Of a stretch of DNA of 50,777 bases, positions 43,067-50,736 are shown one piece after another. The number at the start of each line of letters is the position of its first letter. The first letter of the stretch is position 1. The stretch spans positions 1 to 50,777 of the forward strand of contig SUZB01000014.1 in the NCBI GenBank assembly GCA_015060115.1. The letters run 5' to 3'. Made by a program: the position numbers and the translations under genes. This DNA is from Rikenellaceae bacterium (GTDB lineage Bacteria > Bacteroidota > Bacteroidia > Bacteroidales > Rikenellaceae). Below the pieces are notes generated by a model, which was given only the letters and a program-made list of their open reading frames with translations, had not been told where the DNA came from and did no database searches.

Positions 43067-43192
43067 TTTCTCGTGAAAAGGGGCATCCTTTGACGCCTCA
43101 ATCATTGCCCTGAATGGGAAATACGCAGAGTATGTCCCATCCAGGGCAATTTCTTTATCGGCGCCAAATTATGCCCCTTTTGACGACAAATT
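43065..43192 (+). repeat. Stop-anchored 3' nested-hairpin element (copy 5)
   Basis: The outer arms AATTTCTCGT (43065-43074) and ACGACAAATT (43183-43192) match at 9 of 10 positions. AAAAGGGGC (43076-43084) pairs with GCCCCTTTT (43173-43181). The inner stem is ATTGCCCTG (43104-43112) with CAGGGCAAT (43142-43150), with the same internal mismatches as copies 3 and 4. The left arm overlaps the sdaA TAA stop. Confidence 0.8.
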
Positions 43193-43512
43193 GGTCGTGC
43201 AGAGCCGTAGGTGCTTTATTATTAGGGAATTTAGTGAGTTTAAGGAGTGTAGTGAGCTTAGGGATAAAGAGACGAAAAGGACGAAAGAGACGAAAGAGAC
43301 AACAACGAAGTCGGCTATCATCTTTCTCTGTTATCTCTGCGTCTCTGCGTCTCTGCGTCTCTGTTGTCTTTTTTAAGACCATTAGGACCTTAAGACCATT
43401 ACGATGTCGGGTATCATTTTTCTATTTTTCCTACTTGTCTTAATGGTCCTACTCGTCTTACTCGTCTTAAAAACTCTAACAACTAAACTCTAACAACTAC
43501 CAACTCCCAACT
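43193..43512. repeat. Nonamer-array island before cdd
   Basis: No gene is seen. Units of GAATTTAGT/GAGTTTAAG type (43222-43265) precede GACGAAAGA nonamers, a core ACGAAGTCGGCTATCA (about 43306-43321) and CTCTGCGT units. The second element has the core ACGATGTCGGGTATCA and GTCTTA/GTCCTA units, ending at about 43471. CTAACAA heptamers follow (43475-43512). Confidence 0.7.
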
Positions 43513-43562
43513 CTCTTCCCGTTCCTATTTTAACCAAATATCTTCCGTATTGCTACGCAAAT

Positions 43563-43593
43563 TTTGAAGTTTAAGAATTTTTTCTTAATTTTG
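43563..43593 (+). promoter_or_regulatory. cdd operon promoter
   Basis: TTTG (43563-43566), a 19-base spacer and TAATTTTG (43586-43593) match the consensus exactly. Confidence 0.75.
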
Positions 43594-43620
43594 TGGAATT
43601 AAACCATTATCGTGGAAGTT

Positions 43621-44076
43621 ATGAAACGAACTTTGGAATTTGAATACGAACACTATGACCATATCGGGGATATGGATGTAGTAGATCAGGTGCTGGTCAG
43701 CGAGGCGGAGTCGGCAACGGCAAAGGCCCACGCATCATACTCCAACTTCTCGGTGGGAGCTGCCGTGAGATTGCGTAGCGGTCGCACCCTTGATGCTGCA
43801 AACTTCGAGAGCGAGGTATTTCCATCGGGCCTATGTGCCGAGCGCTCGTTGCTCTACTATGTCGAGGCCAACTATGCCGACGACCCTGTGGTGTCGCTCG
43901 CTATAGCATCTCAACCCTCGGAGCGTGAGTGTTACCCCTGTGGCGCTTGCCGTCAGGTGATTGTCGATGTTGAGCGTCGCCAGCAAAGCCCCATTCGTGT
44001 GATTATGTCGGGCGGTGGCACAGCTACCGTTGTTCCCTCGGCAGAGTTGCTTCTACCTTTCACATTCAAACTTTAA
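43621..44076 (+). CDS. cdd: Cytidine deaminase
   Basis: This 151-residue zinc enzyme deaminates cytidine and deoxycytidine to uridine forms in pyrimidine salvage. Zinc ligands and catalytic Glu are LCAERSL (Cys72, Glu74) and PCGACRQV (Cys107, Cys110). Length is about that of the tetrameric class, with a slightly longer N-terminus. ATG 43621 is chosen; an in-frame GTG lies 9 bases upstream. It is the first gene of a likely operon with the pseudouridine synthase, dtd, nuclease and DUF4924 genes. Confidence 0.93.
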   Translation: MKRTLEFEYEHYDHIGDMDVVDQVLVSEAESATAKAHASYSNFSVGAAVRLRSGRTLDAANFESEVFPSGLCAERSLLYYVEANYADDPVVSLAIASQPSERECYPCGACRQVIVDVERRQQSPIRVIMSGGGTATVVPSAELLLPFTFKL

Positions 44077-44080
44077 TAAG

Positions 44081-44779
44081 GTGTTTACAATCAACGATAT
44101 ACTCTACGAGGATAACCATCTGCTTGTGGTAAACAAGCACGCTGGCGACCTTGTGCAGAGCGACCCCGATGGCACTGAGGCTATCGAAGACCAGATAAAG
44201 GCGATGATCAAGATTCGCGACCATAAGCCCGGCGCGGTATTCCTCGGTGTGGTACACCGCATCGACCGCCCCGTGAGTGGTGCTGTGGTCTTTGCCAAGA
44301 CATCGAAGGCCTTGGCACGCCTCAACGAGATGATACGCACAGGCCGCATCAAGAAGAGCTACTGGGCAATAACCGAGAATCGCCCCACTGACGAGGAGGG
44401 CTCGTTGCGCCACTGGATTGTGCGCAACGCCAAAACCAACCGCTCGCACGCCCACCAGCGCCCTAAGAGCGATGGCAAGGAGGCCCTTTTGGACTACCGT
44501 GTGCTTGGCGCATCGACAAACTACACCCTCTTGGAGGTGGACCTTAAGACAGGTCGCCACCACCAGATACGCGCACAGCTATCGGCGATAGGTTGCTCTA
44601 TCAAGGGCGACTTGAAGTATGGCGCTAAGCGCTCAAATAAGGATGGTGGCATCTCGCTGCACTCGCGCCGTGTGGAGTTTGAGCACCCCGTAGGTGGTAA
44701 GATTATTTCGATTACAGCACCTGTGCCTAAGGGAGATAGCCTATGGGCCTTCTTTGAGCAGGCGCAAGAGGGTTGTTAG
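44081..44779 (+). CDS. RluA-family pseudouridine synthase
   Basis: This 232-residue enzyme isomerises uridine to pseudouridine in RNA. The catalytic motif is HRIDRPVSG, with the active-site Asp, followed by FAKTSKALARLNE and TGRHHQIRAQL. It has no S4 domain, as in the TruC/RluA short type. The GTG at 44081, four bases after the cdd stop codon, gives the standard start (FTINDILYEDNHLLVVNK); an ATG at 44015 would overlap cdd by 62 bases. Its TAG stop is part of a TTAGTTN heptamer array. The RNA target is not known. Confidence 0.87.
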   Translation: MFTINDILYEDNHLLVVNKHAGDLVQSDPDGTEAIEDQIKAMIKIRDHKPGAVFLGVVHRIDRPVSGAVVFAKTSKALARLNEMIRTGRIKKSYWAITENRPTDEEGSLRHWIVRNAKTNRSHAHQRPKSDGKEALLDYRVLGASTNYTLLEVDLKTGRHHQIRAQLSAIGCSIKGDLKYGAKRSNKDGGISLHSRRVEFEHPVGGKIISITAPVPKGDSLWAFFEQAQEGC

Positions 44780-44802
44780 TTTTTAGTTGTTAGAGATTAG
44801 TA

Positions 44803-45255
44803 ATGAGAGTCTTGATTCAGAGGGTTACCGAGGCGAAGTGCCATATCAATGGTGAGGTCTTTAGTCAGATTGGCCGAGGCCTTGTGGTCTTGGTCGGTGT
44901 GGGTAATGACGAGACGGCCGAAGATGGCGAGTGGCTTGTTAAGAAGATTGCTGCGTTGCGCATCTTCGACGACGAGGCGGGCGTGATGAATCTCTCGGTC
45001 GAGGATGTGTCGGGCGATGTTATGGTAGTTAGCCAGTTTACACTCCACGCCCTGACGAAGAAGGGCAACCGCCCATCGTGGATTAAGGCGGCACCTGAGG
45101 CAGTGTCGCGCCCTGAGTATGAGCGTTTTGTTAGGCTTATGTCGGAGCGCTTGGGACGCCCTGTGGCAACAGGTAGCTTTGGCGCCGATATGAAGATTGA
45201 GCTTACGAATGATGGCCCGGTAACAATTTGGATAGATTCGAAAAATAGAGAGTAA
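44803..45255 (+). CDS. dtd: D-aminoacyl-tRNA deacylase
   Basis: This 150-residue enzyme hydrolyses D-amino acids from tRNA. The two active-site motifs of the DTD family are clear: SQFTLHA (around residue 80) and TNDGPVTIWID near the C-terminus. Length is normal. It follows the pseudouridine synthase gene after a short heptamer stretch, and its stop codon overlaps the next ATG (TAATG), which suggests translational coupling to the nuclease lipoprotein gene. Confidence 0.95.
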   Translation: MRVLIQRVTEAKCHINGEVFSQIGRGLVVLVGVGNDETAEDGEWLVKKIAALRIFDDEAGVMNLSVEDVSGDVMVVSQFTLHALTKKGNRPSWIKAAPEAVSRPEYERFVRLMSERLGRPVATGSFGADMKIELTNDGPVTIWIDSKNRE

Positions 45256-46526
45256 TGAGGAGATTTTTTGCTATCGTCGCACTTCTGCTTCTTGGCATAG
45301 CGTGCGATAAGGAGGAAGCATTTACTTGTAAGGTTGTCGATAGCGAGGCAACCGATATCACTCAAACAACTGCCACCTTGGAGGCTACTATCAACGCCTC
45401 GGATTTTGGCAAGGTCGAGCGTGTGGGATTTATGGTTTGCGATGACTTCTATCGGGCGGAGCTTGGCCGAGTATTCTCGGTCGTGGTCGATGGACTAAAG
45501 CCCAATACCGAGTATGAGTATCGCATTATGATATATGCCTTGGGCGATGTATGGAACAAGGAGGGGGGCAAATTTAGAACACTCGCGGAGGGCGAGGAGC
45601 CTACTCCTGAGCCCGAACCTGAGCCCGAACCAGAGCCCGAGCCAGAACCCGAGCCCGAGCCCGAGCCGACCCCCGACCCTGTGGAGGGCAGCACCTATTG
45701 TCTTGGCTGGTTTGAGTTGCCTATCGAAGTGGATAGCGATGCCAATGGCGTAGATGACAATAACTCGACCTACTACTATGCCCACCACCTCTGCGGTGGC
45801 TCGGAGCAGAATGCTCAACGCAGTGGTCGTGCCCGCAACTACTCGGTATGCTTCTCGTCGGAGCACCACTGCCCCGTATGGGTTGCTGCGCCTCGCCACT
45901 CGATGTACGAGGGCTCGGCAAACCGCACCAACGCCTACACCCAAGACCCCGAGATACCATCTAACATCCAGTATGTGCGCAAGGATGCCGACAGCGGCTG
46001 CAACAATGGCCATATGCTCGGCTCGGCAGAGCGCACATCATCGACAGAGACCAACCGACAGGTATTCTACTTCTCGAATATTGCGCCCCAATACTCCGAT
46101 ACCTTCAACACGGGTGGCGGTGCGTGGAACAACCTCGAAGACCACATTGATGGCCTTGTATGTCGTGATACGCTCTACACCGTAATTGGCTGTTACTTCG
46201 ATACATACACCGACAAATATGGCAATACGGCTACGCCGAAGAAGATATCGTTTGGTGGTCGCTCGGATGTGTCGTGCCCCACGATGTTCTACTACGCCTT
46301 GCTACGCACCAAGAGTGGCTCGTCGGGTAAGTCCGTGAAGGATTGTTCTTTATCGGAGTTGCAGTGTGCAGCCTTCGTCATCTGCCACGAGCAGGATAAG
46401 GGACACGAGCCTGAGGCCAAGGACCTTATCACAATCGAGGAGTTGGAGAAGATTACCGGCTTTACCTATTTTAATAATGTGCCCAATGCGCCTAAGAGCG
46501 TGCTTAACACTTCAGATTGGTTGTAA
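45255..46526 (+). CDS. DNA/RNA non-specific endonuclease lipoprotein
   Basis: This 423-residue exported nuclease has a lipobox (Cys17 in LLGIAC), a fibronectin-like domain (about 25-112), a Pro-Glu repeat linker (about 116-138) and a C-terminal NUC1-type nuclease. The catalytic motif, usually DRGHM, reads NNGHMLGSAER, with His253. The metal-binding segment SNIAPQYSDTFNTGGGAWNNLE is typical. It probably sits on the outer surface and cuts nucleic acids for nutrients, with a stiff PE spacer away from the lipid anchor. The link to dtd is only translational coupling. Confidence 0.88.
   Translation: MRRFFAIVALLLLGIACDKEEAFTCKVVDSEATDITQTTATLEATINASDFGKVERVGFMVCDDFYRAELGRVFSVVVDGLKPNTEYEYRIMIYALGDVWNKEGGKFRTLAEGEEPTPEPEPEPEPEPEPEPEPEPEPTPDPVEGSTYCLGWFELPIEVDSDANGVDDNNSTYYYAHHLCGGSEQNAQRSGRARNYSVCFSSEHHCPVWVAAPRHSMYEGSANRTNAYTQDPEIPSNIQYVRKDADSGCNNGHMLGSAERTSSTETNRQVFYFSNIAPQYSDTFNTGGGAWNNLEDHIDGLVCRDTLYTVIGCYFDTYTDKYGNTATPKKISFGGRSDVSCPTMFYYALLRTKSGSSGKSVKDCSLSELQCAAFVICHEQDKGHEPEAKDLITIEELEKITGFTYFNNVPNAPKSVLNTSDWL
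45590..45690 (+). repeat. In-frame Glu-Pro coding repeat
   Basis: About twelve Pro-Glu units are encoded by GAGCCC/GAACCT/GAGCCG-type hexamers inside the nuclease gene. The repeat codes for a stiff linker and could vary in copy number by slippage. Confidence 0.85.
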
Positions 46527-46528
46527 CT

Positions 46529-47080
46529 ATGCTTATAGCACTTCAAAAACGCAAAGAGAATATCGCCGAGTATATACTCTACCTTTGGCAGGTCGAGGAC
46601 CTGTTGCGAGCCTTACAGTTTAGCCCCGAGGCAATCTACCGAACACTTGTAGACCGCATCGAGGGTGCCGACGAACAGCAGAAGGAGAATATCTTCAACT
46701 GGTATATGCAGATTGTCGACCTCCTTCGCAAGGAGGGTAAGGAGAGTCAGGGACATATCGACCACACCCTGCACCTCGTTGCCGACCTGCACAACCTCCA
46801 TCTTCAGCTTATGAAGCTCCCCGTTGGCGAGCACTACCGCTCGACATATTCGCGCCTTGCACCAGAGCTTCCTCGTCTGCGCACCATCATCGAGAAGGAG
46901 GAGATGAGCGATACGGAGCTATGCTTCCGTGCCCTCTATGCCGCTATGCTCTACCGTATCAAGGGAGGTGGCGAGCGTGCCATTGAGGATACCCTCGCTG
47001 TGGTGTCGCCCGCAATAGGTGAGCTGGCAGCGATATATGGCAAGGTCGAGCGTGGCGAAATCAACCTCTTTGAGGACTAA
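46529..47080 (+). CDS. DUF4924-family protein
   Basis: This 183-residue protein resembles the DUF4924 family, which occurs in Bacteroidetes and has no known function. It is predicted all-helical, with MLIALQKRKENIAEYILYLW at the start, a Trp-rich helix (NIFNWYMQIVDLLRKEG) and a YRIKGGGERAIEDTLAV segment. There is no signal peptide or membrane segment. ATG 46529 is preferred to an in-frame TTG 12 bases upstream that lies in the nuclease gene. It starts 2 bases after the nuclease stop and ends the cdd operon. Confidence 0.8.
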   Translation: MLIALQKRKENIAEYILYLWQVEDLLRALQFSPEAIYRTLVDRIEGADEQQKENIFNWYMQIVDLLRKEGKESQGHIDHTLHLVADLHNLHLQLMKLPVGEHYRSTYSRLAPELPRLRTIIEKEEMSDTELCFRALYAAMLYRIKGGGERAIEDTLAVVSPAIGELAAIYGKVERGEINLFED

Positions 47081-47147
47081 ATCGCTGTGTTACACCGCCA
47101 AGAAGAGGAGATAAGGTGCGAAAAATGAAAATATTTTTGGGTAAACA

Positions 47148-47178
47148 TTTGCAAATCCAAAAAAAGGTTGTACCTTTG
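47148..47178 (+). promoter_or_regulatory. rpmH promoter
   Basis: TTTG (47148-47151), a 19-base spacer and TACCTTTG (47171-47178) match the consensus exactly. The leader is about 90 bases. Confidence 0.85.
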
Positions 47179-47274
47179 CACTCCGCATAAGTAGTGGTAA
47201 ATGTGATGATTTATTGAGCACATCGCCCCGAAAGTGCTGAATATTACGGATAAAACAATAAAAACGATACGACT

Positions 47275-47442
47275 ATGGCAATGAAAAGAACTTATCAGCC
47301 TTCTCGCCGCAAGCGAATCAATAAGCACGGTTTCCGTCAGAGAATGGCTACCGCCAATGGCCGCAAGGTTTTGGCAGCGCGTCGCGCAAAGGGTCGCAAG
47401 AAGTTGACTGTATCTGATGAGGCTACATTCAAGTACAATTAA
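47275..47442 (+). CDS. rpmH: 50S ribosomal protein L34
   Basis: This 55-residue basic protein is ribosomal protein L34. The sequence [20 protein letters not shown], followed by [21 protein letters not shown], is unmistakable. ATG 47275 gives the family N-terminus with one extra Met-Ala. It is not next to rnpA or dnaA, as it is in many bacteria, and is transcribed from its own consensus promoter. A 3' element with terminator follows directly from its stop codon. Confidence 0.95.
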   Translation: MAMKRTYQPSRRKRINKHGFRQRMATANGRKVLAARRAKGRKKLTVSDEATFKYN

Positions 47443-47523
47443 TTTGTTGTGATAAGGGGTCTATTTCGGCCCTCAGTCCAAAGAGCGAATGGGAAATGCA
47501 ACGATTTCCCATTCGCTCTTTTT
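47441..47523 (+). terminator. rpmH stop-anchored element with terminator
   Basis: AATTTGTTGTGATAAGGGG begins within the rpmH stop codon. The right outer arm is absent. A perfect 18-bp stem, AAAGAGCGAATGGGAAAT (47480-47497) with ATTTCCCATTCGCTCTTT (47504-47521), and a T-run form a strong intrinsic terminator. Confidence 0.85.
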
Positions 47524-47770
47524 AGTTGTTAGTTATTAGTTGTTAGTTGTTAGAGAGCAGGCGTTCCGCCTGCGGGCTAACGCCCCAAGGGGTCTGAGGG
47601 GTCTGAGGGGTGGTAAGGTTAGCAAGAGCCTTGTTAGTCTTACCCACCTTTAGGTTAGCACCTACGCTCTATCTCCCCTTGTGCCCCTTGTGCCACTCGT
47701 GCCCCTCAGCGATAGCTGGCGCTCCAACGGAGCGCAACTCTAACAACTAATAACTAACAACTAACAACTC
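47521..47770. repeat. Composite island: heptamer arms around an inverted C-type element
   Basis: TTAGTTG/TTAGTTA heptamers (47521-47551) and CTAACAA heptamers (47741-47770) enclose the reverse-complement copy of the 7078-7276 element. Inside are GGGGTCTGA units with 9-base period, a core of TTAGTCTTACCC and GGTTAGCACC, CCTTGTGCC/ACTCGTGCC units and a CGCTCCAACGGAGCG hairpin. No gene is seen. Confidence 0.75.
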
Positions 47771-47779
47771 TCTTTACTA

Positions 47780-47810
47780 TTTGATGTTTTCTCTTTTTTT
47801 TGTATCTTTG
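47780..47810 (+). promoter_or_regulatory. Promoter of the SlyD-like gene
   Basis: TTTG (47780-47783), a 19-base spacer and TATCTTTG (47803-47810) match the consensus, 47 bases ahead of the ATG. Confidence 0.8.
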
Positions 47811-47857
47811 TGCGCTTTTACAAAAGTTAAGTAAATAATAGATAAAATATTAAGACA

Positions 47858-48406
47858 ATGAAAGTAGAACAGAACAAGATGGTGAGCGTTGATTACAAGC
47901 TCACTGTAGATGGTCAGATTGCAGACCAGTCAATGCCCGGTCAGCCCTTGCTGTTCGTTTGTGGTATGGGTATGTTGCTCCCCAAGTTTGAGGAGGCTAT
48001 TATGGGCAAGGAGCCCGGTGAGTCGGTATCGTTCACCCTTGAGGCTAAAGATGGCTATGGCGAGGTTGTTGCCGAGGCTATCGTAGAGCTTCCCAAGACA
48101 GTATTTATGATGGACGGCAAGATCGCTGAGGAGATTTTGTTCGTTGGCAGCCAGGTGCCTATGGCTACTGCTGATGGCCGTCATATGATGGGTGTCGTTA
48201 AGGAGGTTAAGGAGGAGACCGTGATGATGGACTTCAACCACCCTATGGCAGGTAAGACCCTTAACTTCGATGTTACCGTTGTTGAGGTACGCGATGTAAC
48301 CCCTGAGGATCTCGCATCACAGGGTGGTTGCGGCTGCGGCGACTGCGGTGGCGGTTGCGGTGAGCACGAGTGTGGTGATGGTTGCGACTGCGGCGGTTGC
48401 CACTAA
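47858..48406 (+). CDS. slyD: SlyD-like FKBP peptidyl-prolyl isomerase
   Basis: This 182-residue chaperone-type isomerase has the FKBP halves (KMVSVDYKLTVDGQIADQSM and FTLEAKDGYGE) split by an insert-in-flap domain (about 70-125). The C-terminal tail is rich in Cys, Gly and His (GGCGCGDCGGGCG, ending GGCH) and should bind soft metals such as nickel, copper or zinc. That tail is Cys-rich where E. coli SlyD is His-rich. It is transcribed alone; its stop codon is followed by a 3' element (from 48408). Confidence 0.92.
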   Translation: MKVEQNKMVSVDYKLTVDGQIADQSMPGQPLLFVCGMGMLLPKFEEAIMGKEPGESVSFTLEAKDGYGEVVAEAIVELPKTVFMMDGKIAEEILFVGSQVPMATADGRHMMGVVKEVKEETVMMDFNHPMAGKTLNFDVTVVEVRDVTPEDLASQGGCGCGDCGGGCGEHECGDGCDCGGCH

Positions 48407-48407
48407 T

Positions 48408-48495
48408 AATTTCTTGTGATAGCGGCGCATTAGCGACGCTTCAGTCCAAAGGGCGAAAGGGAAATACGAACAGTATATCCCTTCCGCCCTTCTTA
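48408..48495 (+). terminator. 3' element with terminator after slyD
   Basis: AATTTCTTGTGATAGCGG (48408-48425) starts one base after the stop codon. The stem AAGGGCG, AAGGGA, ATAC pairs with GTAT, TCCCTT, CGCCCTT (48449-48491), with internal mismatches at the same two positions as in the longer copies. The right outer arm is absent. Confidence 0.8.
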
Positions 48496-48669
48496 GTTTT
48501 TAGTTATTAGTTTTTATAGTTGTTAGAGTTGCGCTCGGAACGAGCGCAGAGGATTTTAGGACCTTAGGACTTTAAGACCATAAGACCTTAAGAGGTCGGG
48601 TATAAAAGTCTTACTTGTCCTATTGGTCCTACTCGTCTTAAAAATCTAACAACTAAAAACTAACAACTA
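48496..48669. repeat. Composite island with inverted heptamer arms
   Basis: TTAGTTT/TTAGTTA heptamers (48496-48528) and CTAACAA heptamers (48647-48669) enclose a GC hairpin (TTGCGCTCGGAACGAGCGCA) and a nonamer element (48554-48646) with AGGACC/AAGACC units, core AAGAGGTCGGGTATAA and GTCTTA/GTCCTA units. No gene is seen. Confidence 0.75.
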
Positions 48670-48674
48670 GATCA

Positions 48675-48704
48675 TTGCTTTTTCACTCTTTTTGCTTAAC
48701 TTTG
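48675..48704 (+). promoter_or_regulatory. Promoter of the leucine-rich-repeat lipoprotein gene
   Basis: TTG (48675-48677), a 19-base spacer and TAACTTTG (48697-48704) fit the consensus, 25 bases ahead of the ATG. Confidence 0.75.
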
Positions 48705-48729
48705 TATAAACGATAAATCTCGATAGGTT

Positions 48730-50583
48730 ATGCAACGACTATTTTCACTCCTCGTAGTTGTTCTCTTGGCGTTTGTTACGGGTTGTAACAGAGAGCCAGA
48801 TATGGTGCAGTTCTCACTCGATAGGAGCGAGGTAGAGATTTCTGCTGGTGGTGGCGTGGCTGAGGTGCGTGTTGTGAGCAATATGGCGTGGGAGCTTACG
48901 GGCTACACATCGTGGTGCACGCCCTCGGTAAAGAGCGGCAAGGGCAGTGCTACGGGCGAGGTTGTATCGTTCACTGCCGAGCGTGCCGACAACGAGCGCA
49001 AGGTAACCTATCGCTTCAAGGCGGGTGGCGAGAGCTTCGAGCTTGTTGTAAAGCAGAAGATGGTGCCACAACTCAAAACCTCGGATAGCGGCACCCACTG
49101 GGTGATGCCTGAAGGTGGCGAGGTGGTGCTTAACTATGAGGCAAATATCGACTGCGAGGTTGTAATACCCGCTGAGGCAGAGAGTTGGCTCTCGGCCAAT
49201 ACGCGAGCCTTGGGTAGGCGCAGTGCAAAACTCGTTACCCAGCCCAACACCTCGAATATTAGCCGTGAGGCGGAGGTTGTGGTGCGCTCGGTCGAAAACC
49301 CGATTATGTCGGTAAAGTTCACCGTTCGCCAGCCAAGCGATAAGAATATTATACGCTACACCACGACAGATGCCAAGATTTTAGAGCCTAATGGCGATGC
49401 TTTCAATGTGGCGATTACCAACAACTTATATCTTGATAGCGGGGGAATTATCGAGTTTCAGAACAAGCTGACGGCAATTCGCGATAATGCCTTCTATATC
49501 GCTTATTTTAATAATCTAAAGTCGATTGTATTGCCCAATGGCGTGGAGAGCATTGGCCGAACAGCATTCTATCAATCTCCTCTTGAGGATATTACGCTCC
49601 CTAAGTCGCTACGCACCATTGGCAAGTCGGCATTTGCGGAGTGTAAGTCGCTTAGCGAAGTTGTTATCCCCGATGGCGTGCAGACAATTGGCGATGGCGC
49701 TTTTCTTGGGTGCAAGGGACTTAGAAGTGTTACGATGTCGGATAGCGTAACCTTGCTTGGTGCGCTATGCTTCGATGGGTGCGAGGCTTTGGAGAGAGTG
49801 CGCCTATCGGATAATATCACCACAATCCTTAATAGCACATTCTACTGGTGCACCTCGCTTAGAGAGCTAAATATCCCCTCAAAGTTGGAGGTTGTCGATT
49901 GCTACGCCTTCTGTGCCTGTGCGGCGCTCCCCGATATTATGCTCCCCGATGGGTTAAAGTCGATAGACGAGTATGCCTTTATGAGTTGCTACGAATTTAC
50001 CGAGATTGATATCCCTGAGGGCGTTACGCTTATGGGGAAAAACTGCTTTGGCGACTGCCCAAAGCTGAAAAGAGCATCTCTGCCAGAGTCGCTCCAAGAG
50101 CTTGGAACGAATGCCTTCTTTGGTTGCTCGTTATTGCGTGAGGTAAATATCCCAGAGAGCATTACCGAGCTTAGTGCCGGTCTCTTTCAAGGTTGCGAGA
50201 GCTTGGAGAGTGTGGTGCTTCCTCCGAGGTTGAAGATAGTGGGCGACTTTGCATTTGATGGCTGCACAAGCCTTACGGAGATTGACATTCCCGCCTCGGT
50301 TACGCATATCAATCAGTCGGCATTTGCCTATTGTCTCTCTTTGGAGCGTGCCACAGTGCGTAACGAGCACCTTAAGCAGATTCAAGAGTATGCCTTTGCC
50401 TATTGTCCATCACTTATGCGCTTGGAGCTATACTCTATCGAGCCACCACAGCTCCCTATGCTCAATATCTTCGATGGTTGTAGCGAGTCGCTTGGAGTCT
50501 ATGTCCCAGCGGAGAGTGTCGGGGCATATCTAAGCGATGGAGGCTGGAGCACCTACGCCGACTATATCTACCCACTTGACTAA
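48730..50583 (+). CDS. BACON and LRR_5 (BspA-type) surface lipoprotein
   Basis: This 617-residue protein has a lipoprotein signal (Cys19 in FVTGC), two BACON-like beta domains (about 27-112 and 115-205, ending SVKFTVRQPSDKN) and, from about residue 235, a run of about 14 leucine-rich repeats of the LRR_5/BspA type. Each repeat is about 23 residues, such as LPNGVESIGRTAFYQ and IPDGVQTIGDGAFLGC. The C-terminal cap ends ...YADYIYPLD. It is likely exposed on the surface and binds glycans or host proteins, as BspA-like proteins do. The ligand is unknown. Repeat spacing is regular and shows no frameshift. Confidence 0.88.
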   Translation: MQRLFSLLVVVLLAFVTGCNREPDMVQFSLDRSEVEISAGGGVAEVRVVSNMAWELTGYTSWCTPSVKSGKGSATGEVVSFTAERADNERKVTYRFKAGGESFELVVKQKMVPQLKTSDSGTHWVMPEGGEVVLNYEANIDCEVVIPAEAESWLSANTRALGRRSAKLVTQPNTSNISREAEVVVRSVENPIMSVKFTVRQPSDKNIIRYTTTDAKILEPNGDAFNVAITNNLYLDSGGIIEFQNKLTAIRDNAFYIAYFNNLKSIVLPNGVESIGRTAFYQSPLEDITLPKSLRTIGKSAFAECKSLSEVVIPDGVQTIGDGAFLGCKGLRSVTMSDSVTLLGALCFDGCEALERVRLSDNITTILNSTFYWCTSLRELNIPSKLEVVDCYAFCACAALPDIMLPDGLKSIDEYAFMSCYEFTEIDIPEGVTLMGKNCFGDCPKLKRASLPESLQELGTNAFFGCSLLREVNIPESITELSAGLFQGCESLESVVLPPRLKIVGDFAFDGCTSLTEIDIPASVTHINQSAFAYCLSLERATVRNEHLKQIQEYAFAYCPSLMRLELYSIEPPQLPMLNIFDGCSESLGVYVPAESVGAYLSDGGWSTYADYIYPLD

Positions 50584-50602
50584 TAACTAACAGCTTATCG
50601 CA

Positions 50603-50694
50603 GTCATTCTGAACGATAGTGAAGAATCTCTCGGTGAGTAAGACCATCTACCGCCCACAAAACCTTTAGATCTTTCGCTTACGCTCAAGATGAC
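50603..50694. repeat. Imperfect palindromic intergenic repeat (GTCATTCTGA type)
   Basis: GTCATTCTGAACGATAGTGA (and on to 50629) faces TCGCTTACGCTCAAGATGAC (ending at 50694). The arms of 27 bases agree at about 19 positions. The pattern resembles a GTCATTCTGAGCG palindrome that I recall from many bacterial genomes. It differs in sequence from the other islands here. Confidence 0.6.
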
Positions 50695-50736
50695 CCCTCT
50701 AACAACAAACAACTAAAAACTAACAACTAAACAAAT

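Noticed and set aside
7048..48669. A CRISPR array made of the short intergenic repeats
   Set aside because: Units are 7 or 9 bases without spacers, and no cas gene is present.
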